Assembly: GCF_007748195.1 (NCBI RefSeq)
Contig: NZ_CP037920.1
Span: forward strand, 3,629,946 to 3,693,945
Source: Gimesia aquarii
Lineage (GTDB): Bacteria; Planctomycetota; Planctomycetia; Planctomycetales; Planctomycetaceae
Length of the DNA stretch: 64,000 nucleotides
Direction of reading: 5' to 3'
The notes under the pieces were generated by a model. That model saw only the letters and a list, made by a program, of their open reading frames with translations, was not told the origin of the DNA and searched no databases. The position numbers were made by a program, and so were the translations under genes. Every line of letters starts with the position of its first letter. Position 1 is the first letter of the stretch. Positions 18,568 through 28,482 of this stretch are shown here, piece after piece.

Positions 18568-19407
18568 TTAAGGCTTGGGGGCATCAGGATCTTCCAGATT
18601 CAGTACTTTTTTCATCGTAGCTGCCGTTTTAGGATCATCTGGTAGATAAACCCAGTAGGGATTCCCTTTCGGACGAAATTCCTGTTCCTGTTGCCCAAAC
18701 TCATCGCCAGGTCGCCAATATTGCTGTACCAGAACTTTTCGTAGGGTAATCGTTTTTCCGTCAGGTCCTTCTACATTTTTATAGCCATTTGAGAGTCCCG
18801 AAAAGAGCAAAGTAAAGTAATCCGTATTGGGGTCAATTCCGGTCCACACACAAAGACCATAAATCGCATTTTCATCTTTTGCGTTCTTGGGAGTTTCAGC
18901 TGGTAGTTCGCCAATAATATCGACAGCATTCTTAAACTGGCGTCGTTCTCGTTGATTAATGATTTTCTCTGCCTCAGGAAGAATCTGATTGGGGTAGATT
19001 TTCTGTTGGCCATTATCGTTGGTAATCAGTGTCACTTCAGGAACAAATAAAGCTGGCCCTGGAGGCGGAACTTTTTCATTTTCAGGAGTGAATTCGTCGG
19101 TATCGTCACGTCGTTCGATAGGACGAAGGACGCATTTGTATACAATGTACCAAACTAAGGTTTTCTCTTTCTTGCCAGTTTTGGGGTTCGTCAAGTCCAT
19201 GCGAACCATCCGCATCGGCTTGAAAGTCGCATCAAGTACCCATAACGATTTCTGAGCTGCCCGTTCCTCACCTGTGGCTGCTAAGTCTGCTTTAATCGTA
19301 AAGCCACGAGTCAAATTTTGAGCAACGGCTTGATTATCAGTCCATGAAAGATGCAAACATCCACAAATCAAAAGGATCAAAGCAGATTGGTTACGAGAAT
19401 TATGCAT
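18568..19407 (-). CDS. Exported protein of unknown function
   Basis: A 279-residue protein with a hydrophobic signal (ALILLICGCLHLSW) ending near AVAQ. The start was set at the ATG at 19407, preceded by GAGG seven bases away; an in-frame extension to 19560 adds 51 residues lacking signal-like character and was rejected. The mature part has motifs such as LWVLDATFKPMRMVRMDL and YWVYLPDDPKTAA. It seems to be a soluble beta-rich domain. I recognise no family; similar exported proteins are common in planctomycetes. It lies upstream of rpmA on the same strand with a gap of about 156 bases. Confidence 0.68.
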   Translation of the reverse strand: MHNSRNQSALILLICGCLHLSWTDNQAVAQNLTRGFTIKADLAATGEERAAQKSLWVLDATFKPMRMVRMDLTNPKTGKKEKTLVWYIVYKCVLRPIERRDDTDEFTPENEKVPPPGPALFVPEVTLITNDNGQQKIYPNQILPEAEKIINQRERRQFKNAVDIIGELPAETPKNAKDENAIYGLCVWTGIDPNTDYFTLLFSGLSNGYKNVEGPDGKTITLRKVLVQQYWRPGDEFGQQEQEFRPKGNPYWVYLPDDPKTAATMKKVLNLEDPDAPKP

Positions 19408-19841
19408 GAAGAACCTCAGAGCTTCTGGCGAATCAACATTGAGAGCTGTTTTTGAGAGTACCAGTTTATCGACGTATTCACTGAAACTCCAACAGAGACT
19501 TTGTGGAAAATTATGAACGGTACAAATGAATATTTCCGAAAGTGCAAGATGGTGGAACAACTTTTAGCGACATCCACATAATCTGACTATACCCGTGCCG
19601 AGAATGGATGGTCAAGCTCTTGATTTGAGAACTCAGAGATTTCGCTGGCAAATTCAGGGCATAGCCATATTGATCCACGAATTTAAGTGGTTCACGTTCG
19701 TCGAGAAAGTCCTGTATGCGACTGAATGAGTCGAATTCAGGTGATGAACTGAGCCTTACCAGAACCACACAGTCGATTAATCAGCATAAACGCTACAAAC
19801 GACAACTGATGTAGGATATGTTTTGATTCAGGGACTGTGCT
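19408..19841. other. Gene-free region
   Basis: About 430 bases between two leftward genes. An 85-residue leftward open frame (19511-19768) has no recognisable motif and no good ribosome binding site, and was not accepted. The region should contain the promoter of the exported protein at 18568. No repeat or strong hairpin was noticed. Confidence 0.45.
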
Positions 19842-21356
19842 TTAATGCAAATCATGTCCAGTCAGTTGTTGTTCGATTTCATCGGCATGTTGTGCGACAG
19901 CCATGACACTTTTGCGAATGTCCTCGGCATCTACAGTCGAACGCGGGAATGTATCGATCATCACAAATTTTGTCTTGCCATCTACTTCGCGGATGGAGAT
20001 TCCGCCATGTGAAATCTCTGAATTTAGTCGAAGTGCTTCTTCATAATATTCGGGCTGTGCATCGCAGCAAGTGCTGTAGATCAATAATAATCGTTCATGC
20101 ATCTGGTGATCGCTACGTTCAATAAACACAGTTTGTTTCCGTTTACCAGATTGTTTGACTTCCAGAATATATTGCAGTCCTTTACGTTTCCAGGAGACGT
20201 TCTTATTTCTGCCAAACGCTTCGAAAAGCATCGCTTCAATATTCTTCACTTGTCCCAAAACGGCATTCAGAAACTGTGCTGCCATGAACCCATTTTGGAA
20301 TCGGTTGGCAGGACTCTTATCCAGCATCAAAGAGACACATTCCGCAATCTCCAGTGAAATGTGGGGACACAACTCACGCACACTTGGTGTGGGTTTGGAT
20401 GTCACTTCCTGAATGAGAGAATTGAAATCCTGCCCACGATGAGGAAGTTGTCCCGTTAACAATACAAAGAAGCAAACTCCCAACGAATAAATATCTGATG
20501 TCGCCGTGGCAGGAGATCCCTGAAATAACTCAGGGGCCATGAAGTTTGGTGTACCTGCCAAGGATTCATGTGAATATAGTTGATCGTCAGCATTAATTCG
20601 TTTTGCCAGGCCGAAGTCCGCAATTTTAGGGACTCCCGAACTGGTTAAGAGAATATTCTCCAACTTCAGATCCTGATGAATAATCCCTTTCATATGCGCA
20701 GTTCCCAAGCCAGAGGCAATCTGCGCGATTAACGAAGTTGCATGTAAGGGATTAAGTGGGCCATCTTCTCGGATGATATGACTGAGTGCTCTACCAGCGA
20801 CCAGTTCCATTTCGAGAAACCGGTAACCACGCGCTTCACCAATGGCATGTGCCGTTACAATGTTCGGGTGGTTCAATGTGGCAACTGCACGACCTTCATG
20901 AAAGAAACGTTCTACATAGTCTGGATCGCGTTCCGCTAAGCGTGGCAACAAAATTTTCAAAGCGCATTGTCTTCCGAGATCACGGTGAGTTGCCAGGTAA
21001 ACCATCCCCATTCCACCGCGCCCAATCAACGATTGACATTGATAGACATGTAAATCCGTGCCAATAATAGGGTCTGCTTCTTCAGAAGAAAACGGGGGTA
21101 CGACAGGAACTCGTGCATCCAAATTATTAAAAACGATTGTTTCTTCTAAAGCAGATGCAGAGATATCATCAACCTGTGCGCCACAAACAGGACAGGATTT
21201 TTCCCCTCCCTCCTGGAAGAAACTCGAGTTACAGTTGGCGCAGTATTGAAGTTGGCAATGGTTTTCTTGTGTATCCTCTTCAAGGTCTTGTTCTGATGAC
21301 ATTTCTATAATTTGCTCTTCGGAACAGTTAACATCTGTGATTAATGAGTCGTTCAT
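19842..21356 (-). CDS. Serine/threonine protein kinase with N-terminal zinc ribbon and C-terminal YbjN-like domain
   Basis: A 504-residue Hanks-type kinase. A zinc ribbon (CANC...CPVCG, about residues 39-60) comes first. The kinase domain has the glycine loop IGRGGMGMVYLA, the lysine in CALKIL, the catalytic loop IIHQDLKLENIL (glutamine replacing the arginine of HRD), DFGLAK and an APELFQG motif. The last 130 residues (for example LNSEISHGGISIREVDGK) look like the YbjN/type III chaperone-like fold, perhaps a sensor (inference). There is no transmembrane segment, so it is cytoplasmic. The ATG at 21356 was preferred to that at 21380 because AGCAGGG lies just upstream. Confidence 0.88.
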   Translation of the reverse strand: MNDSLITDVNCSEEQIIEMSSEQDLEEDTQENHCQLQYCANCNSSFFQEGGEKSCPVCGAQVDDISASALEETIVFNNLDARVPVVPPFSSEEADPIIGTDLHVYQCQSLIGRGGMGMVYLATHRDLGRQCALKILLPRLAERDPDYVERFFHEGRAVATLNHPNIVTAHAIGEARGYRFLEMELVAGRALSHIIREDGPLNPLHATSLIAQIASGLGTAHMKGIIHQDLKLENILLTSSGVPKIADFGLAKRINADDQLYSHESLAGTPNFMAPELFQGSPATATSDIYSLGVCFFVLLTGQLPHRGQDFNSLIQEVTSKPTPSVRELCPHISLEIAECVSLMLDKSPANRFQNGFMAAQFLNAVLGQVKNIEAMLFEAFGRNKNVSWKRKGLQYILEVKQSGKRKQTVFIERSDHQMHERLLLIYSTCCDAQPEYYEEALRLNSEISHGGISIREVDGKTKFVMIDTFPRSTVDAEDIRKSVMAVAQHADEIEQQLTGHDLH

Positions 21357-21673
21357 TGATGTGGCCCTGCTAAATATCATACCTGAATTTGAGGTAAAAG
21401 CGATAACTGGTTTCCTTGAGATGGGGGTGTTGTTCTTTATGATTCGCTTGGGAGTTCAGATTATTTGGAATGAATCCCGAATTTCCTGAAAAAAACATGA
21501 GTTCGCGCTTCTTAATCAAGACTATATAAACATAGACTGCAGCAAAGCCATTGAAGTTCCATCAGAAATGGTTTTCGTGACATAAAATATTTGAAAAAAA
21601 TAAGTTACATCAAAACGTCTTGCTGTTCTTTCACGTCAGTAAGCACATTATTACCCAGAAACAGAATATTTTA
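21357..21673. other. Divergent intergenic region
   Basis: About 317 bases between the leftward kinase gene and the rightward CPBP protease gene. It should contain both promoters; it is AT-rich near 21580-21610 but no -35/-10 pair was assigned and no repeat was seen. Confidence 0.45.
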
Positions 21674-22942
21674 ATGACTGATTCTGAAAATACGCCTGCC
21701 GATGAGTCCGAGTCGAAAAACTCCAATTTGGCTCAGAACAATGTGCCTGCGAGCAATAATCAAGGTCCAGAATCTCAAGACTTTTCTGAAGTCGTTGAAC
21801 AGGTTGTCAATGATGAGGAAGAGCAAATCGTCTGGCTGGCCGATGATCAAGCTGCACCTGACCTGGAAACGCGAGTGAACGTACGCCCGCCGGGTCCCGG
21901 GTTATTGGAATCAATTGGCTGGATGTTCGGTGTCATTGGTGCGCATTTCGCAGGTGGTTTGGTTTTTATCGTTGGTGTGTTTGTTTATCTGATTGCCACA
22001 TCAAAAGTAGGACCAAAGCCCCAGGAAATAAGCAATCAGTTTAAGCAGTTTCTTGAAGATCATGTTCTCGAGTTAGCGGGAGTCGAACAAGGTGTCTTTG
22101 TTTTGATTGTCATGGCGGCAGTCGGATTACGTTTGGGGAGAGGTACTTTTGCAAAATTAAACTTGCAACCATTTGCCATTTCCACTGGCTTATTGTTTTT
22201 CATTACAGTTCTTCCACTCTCTTTGATTTCAGGAGAACTTTATCGGGTCACTTTTGATGTTTGGAGTCTCTTTGCTGATCAGTGGCCAGTGTTAAAACAG
22301 TTCGATGAAATGAATACGATGGAGGCGGTAAAGCAGATGGCCGAAAACAGTCCCTTGTGGGCACTGGTCATTGTAATTGCAGTTTTTCCTGCAATTGGCG
22401 AAGAATTGGTCTTTCGTGGTGCGATTGGCCGTGGACTTCTGGCACGTTGGGGATTAATCCCTGGAATTCTGATTACTTCCATAATGTTTGGAATGGTTCA
22501 TGCGCATCCGGCACATATTGTCGCTGTCATACCGTTGGGTATGTTTATGCATTATGTTTACTACGTCACGCGCAGCTTTTGGGCTCCTGTTCTGGTGCAT
22601 TTTTTGAATAATGCGTTTGCGGTATCCATGGCGAAAGTCGCGACCTCTCTACCAGAAGAAGCGGCAAAATTAGGTGACGAAACACAGGCCGTCCATCCCA
22701 TGATAACTTTATCTGCCAGCCTGTTTATCGCCCTTGTTTGCTTTTATTTATGGAAAACACGTTCGCAATATCGTAAAGAAAATGGTGAGGTGTGGACCCC
22801 GGGATACGTTTCAAACGAAAGCCCACCGCCAGATACAAGCATCACGCTGCAACGAGGTAAAATTACTTACGGAATCTATTATTATATGGCTGCGCTTTTT
22901 CTAGTGTTTCTTGGCATGGTACAAATCTTTGGAATTGAATAG
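21674..22942 (+). CDS. CPBP family intramembrane metalloprotease
   Basis: A 422-residue multi-span membrane protein of the CAAX protease/bacteriocin-processing (Abi) family. After an acidic, unstructured N-terminus of about 70 residues come hydrophobic spans. The family motifs are all present: EELVFRG (glutamate pair and arginine), FGMVHAHPAH (histidine) and LVHFLNNAFAV (histidine and asparagine). These residues form the intramembrane metal site. A last transmembrane helix lies at the C-terminus (YYYMAALFLVFLGMVQIFG). The ATG at 21674 (MTDSENTP) was chosen; an upstream extension to 21620 is possible. It converges with the cytochrome gene, 30 bases apart. Substrate unknown. Confidence 0.88.
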   Translation: MTDSENTPADESESKNSNLAQNNVPASNNQGPESQDFSEVVEQVVNDEEEQIVWLADDQAAPDLETRVNVRPPGPGLLESIGWMFGVIGAHFAGGLVFIVGVFVYLIATSKVGPKPQEISNQFKQFLEDHVLELAGVEQGVFVLIVMAAVGLRLGRGTFAKLNLQPFAISTGLLFFITVLPLSLISGELYRVTFDVWSLFADQWPVLKQFDEMNTMEAVKQMAENSPLWALVIVIAVFPAIGEELVFRGAIGRGLLARWGLIPGILITSIMFGMVHAHPAHIVAVIPLGMFMHYVYYVTRSFWAPVLVHFLNNAFAVSMAKVATSLPEEAAKLGDETQAVHPMITLSASLFIALVCFYLWKTRSQYRKENGEVWTPGYVSNESPPPDTSITLQRGKITYGIYYYMAALFLVFLGMVQIFGIE

Positions 22943-22972
22943 TCTCGAATCCAAATAAACAGTTTCCAGGTC

Positions 22973-24322
22973 TTAGAGCGTTTTTAAATATTCCAAAACT
23001 GCTTGTTTCTGAGACTGATCTAAATCGTTCGGATAATAATGTCCACTCGCCGATTTCCCAAATTGTGTTGTATCAAAATAGGTCCGTTTTTCCATTTTGG
23101 ATAGCTTTTCTGGAAGCGTTGGAAACGATTTGATTTCTAAACCAACTTTGTTGACGTCATAACCATTTTCCGTACGTTTCCAAACTTGAGGACGTTCCTC
23201 AGGATGCAGCACATGCCACAAAGTTGGCACCGAACCATTGTGAAAATAAGGGGCAGAAGCCCAAACACCATTCAATGGAGGCGCAACATATCCTCCTGGT
23301 GCTTCAACAACTGGATCTTTTCCGAAGCGGGAAAGCCAGCTCTGGTTTAAAGCGGCACGATACGCAACCGGTAATGAATTCAATCGCGCCGAATCAGTTT
23401 GCAAATCATCAATGGATATCGTTTTCTCTGGATAGGTTGAGTTGTCGCCATAAGTTCCATGGCAGCGCGCACAGTGATGATTAAAGATTTTCTTTCCTTG
23501 TTGGGCAAGTTGATTGTCGATGTCCCAGCGATAGTGGGGAGCCTCTAATGACTCAATGTAAGCTAGAATGTCAGCAAAATCGGATTCCCAGTTTTTAATT
23601 TCACTTGCATTATTTTGTGGCACCAGAATGAACTGCATCAATACCCTGTGATTTTTTGTGACGAAGGCATCTGTATAAATTTTCTGTTTTCGTTTCACAT
23701 TCCACCAGGCAGGGGGATCCATATCATGGTGTAATAATTGAGGAATCGAACGGCTTTTGTCAAAATTCATCTCAGGGTCACGGAGTGAATCAAGAATGAC
23801 TCCAAAGATGACCGAGTTAGTGGTTCCATGTGTCGTTCCCAATGGCATGCCCAGCGCAGCCATGTCCAGATGGCTCAATTTCTTGAGTTGCTGAAGTTTC
23901 ACTTTGCTGACATCTTCCGTGAGTGTGTGTAATGCGACGTGGCTATTCGGCGCACCGGGAATTACAGTGCCAGCCACTTTTCCTCCATGACAAGTAAAAC
24001 AATTCATCACCCATTTTTGTTGAGGAGTTACTACATAGCCTAATGGAGCGGACTTCGAATCAGGGCGTTCCATGATTCCATAATAGGAATAGATCATCTT
24101 GCGGCGTGCTGCGGGTGATGCCTTTTCTGCTTTCTCTTTTAATTCCTCTGGCCAGACTTTCCAGAGATCGTCAAAGACTGCTTGATCAAAATCAGGTGGT
24201 AAGTACGCTTTTGACGTTAAGAACCGGTATCCCCGATCGACTGAAGATTCTTCCGCAGATAGTGGAAGTGAGCAACTCAATAATGTCTGAAAAATGCAAA
24301 TGAAAATGCATAGAAGTCGCAT
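22973..24322 (-). CDS. Dihaem c-type cytochrome (peroxidase/RoxA-like group)
   Basis: A 449-residue exported protein. The signal LLCIFICIFQTLLSCSLPLSA could be cut after LSA or lipidated at the LLSC cysteine. Two haem-binding motifs are present: CFTCH (about residue 113) and CARCH (about residue 280), separated by about 165 residues as in the dihaem peroxidase and RoxA-like group. Near the second, HHCARCHGTYGD and, later, APYFHNGSVPTLWHVL match the latter half of such cytochromes. Probably periplasmic electron transfer or an oxidase on a small molecule; the substrate cannot be told. Single gene, convergent with the CPBP protease. Confidence 0.8.
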   Translation of the reverse strand: MRLLCIFICIFQTLLSCSLPLSAEESSVDRGYRFLTSKAYLPPDFDQAVFDDLWKVWPEELKEKAEKASPAARRKMIYSYYGIMERPDSKSAPLGYVVTPQQKWVMNCFTCHGGKVAGTVIPGAPNSHVALHTLTEDVSKVKLQQLKKLSHLDMAALGMPLGTTHGTTNSVIFGVILDSLRDPEMNFDKSRSIPQLLHHDMDPPAWWNVKRKQKIYTDAFVTKNHRVLMQFILVPQNNASEIKNWESDFADILAYIESLEAPHYRWDIDNQLAQQGKKIFNHHCARCHGTYGDNSTYPEKTISIDDLQTDSARLNSLPVAYRAALNQSWLSRFGKDPVVEAPGGYVAPPLNGVWASAPYFHNGSVPTLWHVLHPEERPQVWKRTENGYDVNKVGLEIKSFPTLPEKLSKMEKRTYFDTTQFGKSASGHYYPNDLDQSQKQAVLEYLKTL

Positions 24323-24743
24323 TGGTTTTCTCTTTAGAAATTCAAATTAGCTAAATTGAAATGACACATTCAATCATACGGTAGTTGCCACTTTTAAACA
24401 AAGCTAAGCGAGTTTCGGAGAGAGTAAAGCGATCCTCGTTTAGCATTTCGATGGTTTTCTTATTTTAGTACCAGTGAGCAAAAAGGCGAGCAGAACCTTA
24501 AATATTCAGTCGCATTATTGAGTAGCTGGTTTATGGATGAATTTCACCAAAAGTTAATAATTATTCCAGATTTTGAGGGGATTTCTTCATCTCAAAGGAG
24601 AATCTAAGCGGGAGTATATTCTCAAATAGTGGAATTTCCTTCGATTTAATCCCTGTTTTTATCTAGGTGATATTTCTCTTTTTTTGAGGGGTCTATTGGT
24701 TTTACCTAGGAATTATATTTACTTTTCCCTGGGAGATATATTG
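24323..24743. other. Long leader and promoter region of the first DUF1559 gene
   Basis: About 420 bases without a gene. Its last 170 bases carry a set of motifs also found, in the same order, before the second DUF1559 gene: TGAGGGG (24574-24580), AAAGGAGAAT (24594-24603), a GGGAG (24610-24614), CTTCGATTTA (24639-24648) and TTTTTATCT (24656-24664). The ribosome binding site is GGGAG at 24731-24735. The left part should contain the cytochrome promoter (leftward). Confidence 0.55.
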
Positions 24744-25682
24744 ATGAGAAAGCACTTACGTGGTTTCACGCTGATTGAATTACTCGTGGTCATTGCCATC
24801 ATAGCTATTCTGATCGCACTGCTTTTGCCAGCTGTGCAGCAGGCACGGGAAGCAGCTCGAAGATCTCAATGTAAAAACAATCTAAAACAACTGGGAATTG
24901 CGTTTCATAATTATCACGAGACACACAGTGTTCTCCCGGCTGCTGCGTATTGCAGTGGATCTTCTGGAATTGCTCATTGTCATACCTGGCTCGAATCGTT
25001 GTTACCGTTTATCGAACATTCGACACTTTATAATCAGATTGACTTTTCAGTGCCGAATCACCAAGGGCCAAATCCGGCAGCACTTAACGACTGGAAAACA
25101 GGGGTTTTGATGTGCCCCTCCGATCCTGAGAGTGGACTTTACCCAAACTCTCGCGAAGCAGGTTATACACCAGGTGCGGGCAACTCACTTGGGGCCAATT
25201 ATAAACTCTGTGCAGGGCCGTTACATATGAATATTTGCCCCATTCCAGCACTAACGCCTAACATCAACTGCAAGAGTACCGGAGGAGCACGTGCAAGTGT
25301 TGAAGCTCCCGGAATGTTTAATGGTGGTCGTATTTCTTACAAATTCAAAGATTGCACTGATGGCACGACGAATACATTTTTGATCGGAGAAGTTTTACCA
25401 ATCTATAGCTCCTTCAATATGTATTTTGCATCGCATATGCATATCGGCACGACGAATCCTCCTCCTAACTATTTTAAAACCTATACAGCCTGTCCCAAGT
25501 CCAGAGATGCACGAGTCGATACCTGCTATGCCCATATGGGGGGCTATATGAGCAACCATGTCGGTGGAGTTCATATGTGTCTGGCAGATGGTAGTGTGCG
25601 GTTTGTTAGTGAGAACATTGATTACGCAACGTGGAACTACCTGGGAGATAAAAATGATAAGCAACCCCTAGGTGAGTTTTGA
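24744..25682 (+). CDS. DUF1559 protein with prepilin-like N-terminus
   Basis: A 312-residue planctomycete protein. It starts with a short basic leader and the type IV prepilin-like motif [18 protein letters not shown], followed by [20 protein letters not shown], the hallmark of the DUF1559 (PF07596) family. The C-terminus has the matching [20 protein letters not shown]. These proteins are abundant in planctomycetes and are thought to be processed like pseudopilins and displayed at the envelope; their exact role is unknown. The ATG at 24744 follows GGGAG. A small lipoprotein gene follows 66 bases later, a pairing repeated at 61.9-63.5 kb. Confidence 0.95.
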   Translation: MRKHLRGFTLIELLVVIAIIAILIALLLPAVQQAREAARRSQCKNNLKQLGIAFHNYHETHSVLPAAAYCSGSSGIAHCHTWLESLLPFIEHSTLYNQIDFSVPNHQGPNPAALNDWKTGVLMCPSDPESGLYPNSREAGYTPGAGNSLGANYKLCAGPLHMNICPIPALTPNINCKSTGGARASVEAPGMFNGGRISYKFKDCTDGTTNTFLIGEVLPIYSSFNMYFASHMHIGTTNPPPNYFKTYTACPKSRDARVDTCYAHMGGYMSNHVGGVHMCLADGSVRFVSENIDYATWNYLGDKNDKQPLGEF

Positions 25683-25748
25683 CCAAAACACCTGGGTATG
25701 TGAGATGTCTGGAAATTTATTGTGAATTTTGCGGAGAGATATCATTTC

Positions 25749-26213
25749 ATGAAGCATCAAGGATCTCGCTTACAAATACTGAAGTGTTCTTTTTTCATAG
25801 CGCCATTTCTTTCTGTCCTGTTGGTGGGATGCGGTGGAAACGAAAAGCCTGAAACAACTCTGGTCTCGGGGCTCGTCACGCTTGACGGAAAACCGTTGTC
25901 AAAAGGGACGGTTACTTTTCAGTCAAAATCAAGAGGTGAAGGAACTTTGAATCGCCCTGCCATTGGTCAGATTGATGAAAATGGTCGTGTCCAGTTATCA
26001 ACCTTCGAAGAGGGAGATGGTGTGTTACCTGGGAACTATACGGTCGTCATCACAGCTTTTGATAACGATCCTTCTGTCGAAGAGTATGCCGCTGGTGCAC
26101 AAAGGAAATCTCTGATTCCGGAAAAGTATAGTAATCCGCTGACATCGGGATTAGAAGCAGTGGTTACTGAAGGCGAAAATGAATTTACATTTGATCTTCA
26201 TCAAAAAAAATAA
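25749..26213 (+). CDS. Small lipoprotein with carboxypeptidase-regulatory-like (transthyretin-like) fold
   Basis: A 154-residue lipoprotein. The signal ends LSVLLVGC with a glycine run after the cysteine. The mature part reads VSGLVTLDGKPLSKGTVTF...GQIDENGRVQL...LPGNYTVVI, the pattern of the transthyretin-like regulatory domain often encoded directly after DUF1559 genes in planctomycetes. The ATG at 25749 follows GGAGAG (25733-25738) and was preferred to the GTG at 25722. Likely outer-envelope partner of the upstream DUF1559 protein (inference from recurring pairing). Confidence 0.85.
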   Translation: MKHQGSRLQILKCSFFIAPFLSVLLVGCGGNEKPETTLVSGLVTLDGKPLSKGTVTFQSKSRGEGTLNRPAIGQIDENGRVQLSTFEEGDGVLPGNYTVVITAFDNDPSVEEYAAGAQRKSLIPEKYSNPLTSGLEAVVTEGENEFTFDLHQKK

Positions 26214-26269
26214 TGAGAATTCAGTTTATTTGAATAGCTTCGCATAATCACGATTCTATGAATTAATCC

Positions 26270-27094
26270 CTAAGGCAAAAATGGAAATAACGTTTTGACG
26301 TTTTCCTCTGTTAAAGGAGATCCATATTCACATGGCTCGAATGCTTCGATGAGTTGGATTTCCTGACCACGTTTTTTGCCATAAGTTTCGATGATTAGTT
26401 CACGATGCTGATCGGCCAACGGTCCGATTCGCTCTCGCATTTTGCTACTTAACCAGACTTTTCGTTCTGATGGATTGGCAGGCACTTCATGTTCATGAAA
26501 ATGATTATATGGCAACCAGTCATAAAACTGGGAACGATGGCAATCGAGCGCGTCAATCAACTTGTCCCACACAGGCTCTACATCGACCACAACTGTAGGA
26601 GAGAAAGGGTAGGGACGTGTAAAATGATCTGAGAGATATGCAATCACCGGGTTTTTTCGTAACGCAGGGACTTCGGGAACAATCGGAGGAACTGTTACCA
26701 TATAAGCAGCATCACAAACCAACTGTGATGTATAACGGTGGTCAGGATGATAATCATTCGGGCGATGTGTCAAAATTAAATCGGGATCAAATTGGCGAAT
26801 CAGACGAATGATTTCAAAACGGGCTTCAATGGTCGGTTGTAAATAGCCATCTCGATTTCCCAGGACTTCATATTCTATTCCGAGCGCATTTCCGGCCGCT
26901 GTAGCCTCAGCCCGACGAATTTCGGCTAGTTCGGTCCCTGAAAGTCTTTGATGCCCAGATTCTCCGTTCGTCACACTCACAAACTTCACACTGTGACCTG
27001 CCTGTTGATATAAGGACGCAGTTCCCCCCGCTTTGATATCGCAATCATCTGGATGAGCACCAAAAATCAGGATTCGTAACGATTGATCTGCCAT
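26270..27094 (-). CDS. PIG-L/LmbE family deacetylase
   Basis: A 274-residue zinc-dependent deacetylase of the PIG-L (LmbE-like) family, which removes acetyl groups from N-acetylglucosaminyl compounds. The N-terminal GAHPDDCDIKAGGT gives the AHPDD metal-binding motif, and NDYHPDHRYT supplies the third ligand. Full family length, cytoplasmic, with no signal peptide. AAGG lies upstream of the ATG at 27094. It is divergent from nadA. The substrate is not evident: bacillithiol-type, mycothiol-type and glycan deacetylases share these motifs. Confidence 0.9.
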   Translation of the reverse strand: MADQSLRILIFGAHPDDCDIKAGGTASLYQQAGHSVKFVSVTNGESGHQRLSGTELAEIRRAEATAAGNALGIEYEVLGNRDGYLQPTIEARFEIIRLIRQFDPDLILTHRPNDYHPDHRYTSQLVCDAAYMVTVPPIVPEVPALRKNPVIAYLSDHFTRPYPFSPTVVVDVEPVWDKLIDALDCHRSQFYDWLPYNHFHEHEVPANPSERKVWLSSKMRERIGPLADQHRELIIETYGKKRGQEIQLIEAFEPCEYGSPLTEENVKTLFPFLP

Positions 27095-27296
27095 GGAGTT
27101 CTAAACCTTCATATTGTTAGATAGAATTGCAAACATGATCCAGGATCGTGGTCATGTAATCAAATCATATTAGTTGTACATAAAGTACTTTAAATTCACT
27201 AGTATGAGTTCAATAATGGTATTGAACACACGACCTGTCGAGCGTGTCAATCAGATACAGAAAATTGAATTGTTGCTTAACTGAAGGTATGAGCAG

Positions 27297-28286
27297 ATGT
27301 CATTACCCATGATGGATAATAGTGAAGAAGTCTATGAAGATCCCCTTGATCTAATGGATGAAATCGAAGAGCTCAAAAAAGAAAAAGACGCCACACTATT
27401 AGCACACTTTTACATAGACGGTGAAATACAGGAAATCGCTGATTTTACGGGCGATAGCCTGAAATTGGCTCGTGATGCCGTCACAGTCAAAACTTCGACC
27501 ATTGTTTTCTCAGGTGTCCATTTCATGGCGGAATCGACCAAGATTCTGAGCCCAGAAAAGAAAGTACTTTTGCCGGATCTTAATGCGGGTTGTTCTCTAG
27601 CCGAAAGCTGTCAGTTTGGCGACTTGGATTCATTTCAAAAAAAACTGAAGGCAGAGGGCCGCGATTTCGAGACAGTTGCCTATATTAACACAAGTGCCAA
27701 AGTAAAAAGCCTCTGTGACTGGATTGTCACCAGTGGTAACGCACGTGAAATCATTGACCGTGTACCACAAGGGAAAGAAATCTTATTCGTACCAGACCAA
27801 CATCTCGGACGTTACCTGATGGAAGTTACGGGACGGGAAATGATTCTCTGGCCAGGTTCCTGTATGGTGCATGAAATTTTCAGTGTGCAAGGTTTGTTGC
27901 GTGCCAAAAAGAACAATCCAGGTTCCCTTGTGCTGGCTCATCCGGAATGTCCCCATAAGATTCTGGAAGTCTCTGATTTCATTGGGGGGACAGAAAAACT
28001 GCGGCAATATGTGATGTCGATTAAAGAACCGGGCACTTTTTTAATTGCCACCGAAGCGAACATGATTCACCCACTGGAAAAATCGGCACCACATCATACT
28101 TATATTCCGGTTCCAGGAATTATTTCTTCGTCAGGCGAAACTTGCGCCTGTAATCGTTGTCCACACATGGCTCTCAATACATTACAGAAAGTCCGAGACT
28201 GCTTGAAACATGGCAAGCCAGAGATCGAATGGCAGCCATACTTCGATCAGGCCAAGGAGGTCTTGCAACGTAGTTTGCTTCAATAA
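27297..28286 (+). CDS. nadA: Quinolinate synthase
   Basis: A 329-residue [4Fe-4S] enzyme that condenses iminoaspartate with dihydroxyacetone phosphate to quinolinate in NAD synthesis. Cluster cysteines are visible: C99 in [12 protein letters not shown]189 in [11 protein letters not shown], and the C-terminal group [11 protein letters not shown] (C283, C285, C288). [25 protein letters not shown] and [10 protein letters not shown] are typical of the family. Start ATG at 27297 with GAAGG upstream; the ATG at 27309 is an alternative. nadB and nadC are not adjacent. Confidence 0.95.
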   Translation: MSLPMMDNSEEVYEDPLDLMDEIEELKKEKDATLLAHFYIDGEIQEIADFTGDSLKLARDAVTVKTSTIVFSGVHFMAESTKILSPEKKVLLPDLNAGCSLAESCQFGDLDSFQKKLKAEGRDFETVAYINTSAKVKSLCDWIVTSGNAREIIDRVPQGKEILFVPDQHLGRYLMEVTGREMILWPGSCMVHEIFSVQGLLRAKKNNPGSLVLAHPECPHKILEVSDFIGGTEKLRQYVMSIKEPGTFLIATEANMIHPLEKSAPHHTYIPVPGIISSSGETCACNRCPHMALNTLQKVRDCLKHGKPEIEWQPYFDQAKEVLQRSLLQ

Positions 28287-28390
28287 ATCAGACTGCGGTA
28301 TTTGCCTTCTAAATGTGCTTCTTTTCTAGGCAACTTGCTCATTTCTTGCATAAAAATCTTCATGCCGTCTGCAGAATTAATATTTTTGCC

Positions 28391-28416
28391 CAATAGAAAA
28401 GGACGTTTTTCTATTG
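28391..28416. promoter_or_regulatory. Perfect palindrome, candidate activator site or nadA terminator
   Basis: CAATAGAAAA (28391-28400) and TTTTCTATTG (28407-28416) form a perfect 10-base inverted repeat with a 6-base spacer. Its centre is about 105 bases before the expected sigma-54 start site, a usual distance for an enhancer-binding activator. Because it also lies about 105 bases after the nadA stop, a terminator is the alternative, though no T run follows the stem. Confidence 0.45.
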
Positions 28417-28482
28417 TAATTTGACGTTATTCCATCTCAGCTTGGGTAGGACTTCTTTTATTAGGTTAGTTGACTTATTTTT

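Noticed and set aside
19511..19768. 85-residue minus-strand frame
   Set aside because: No recognisable motif, no good start signal, and the mature exported gene next to it has its own start.
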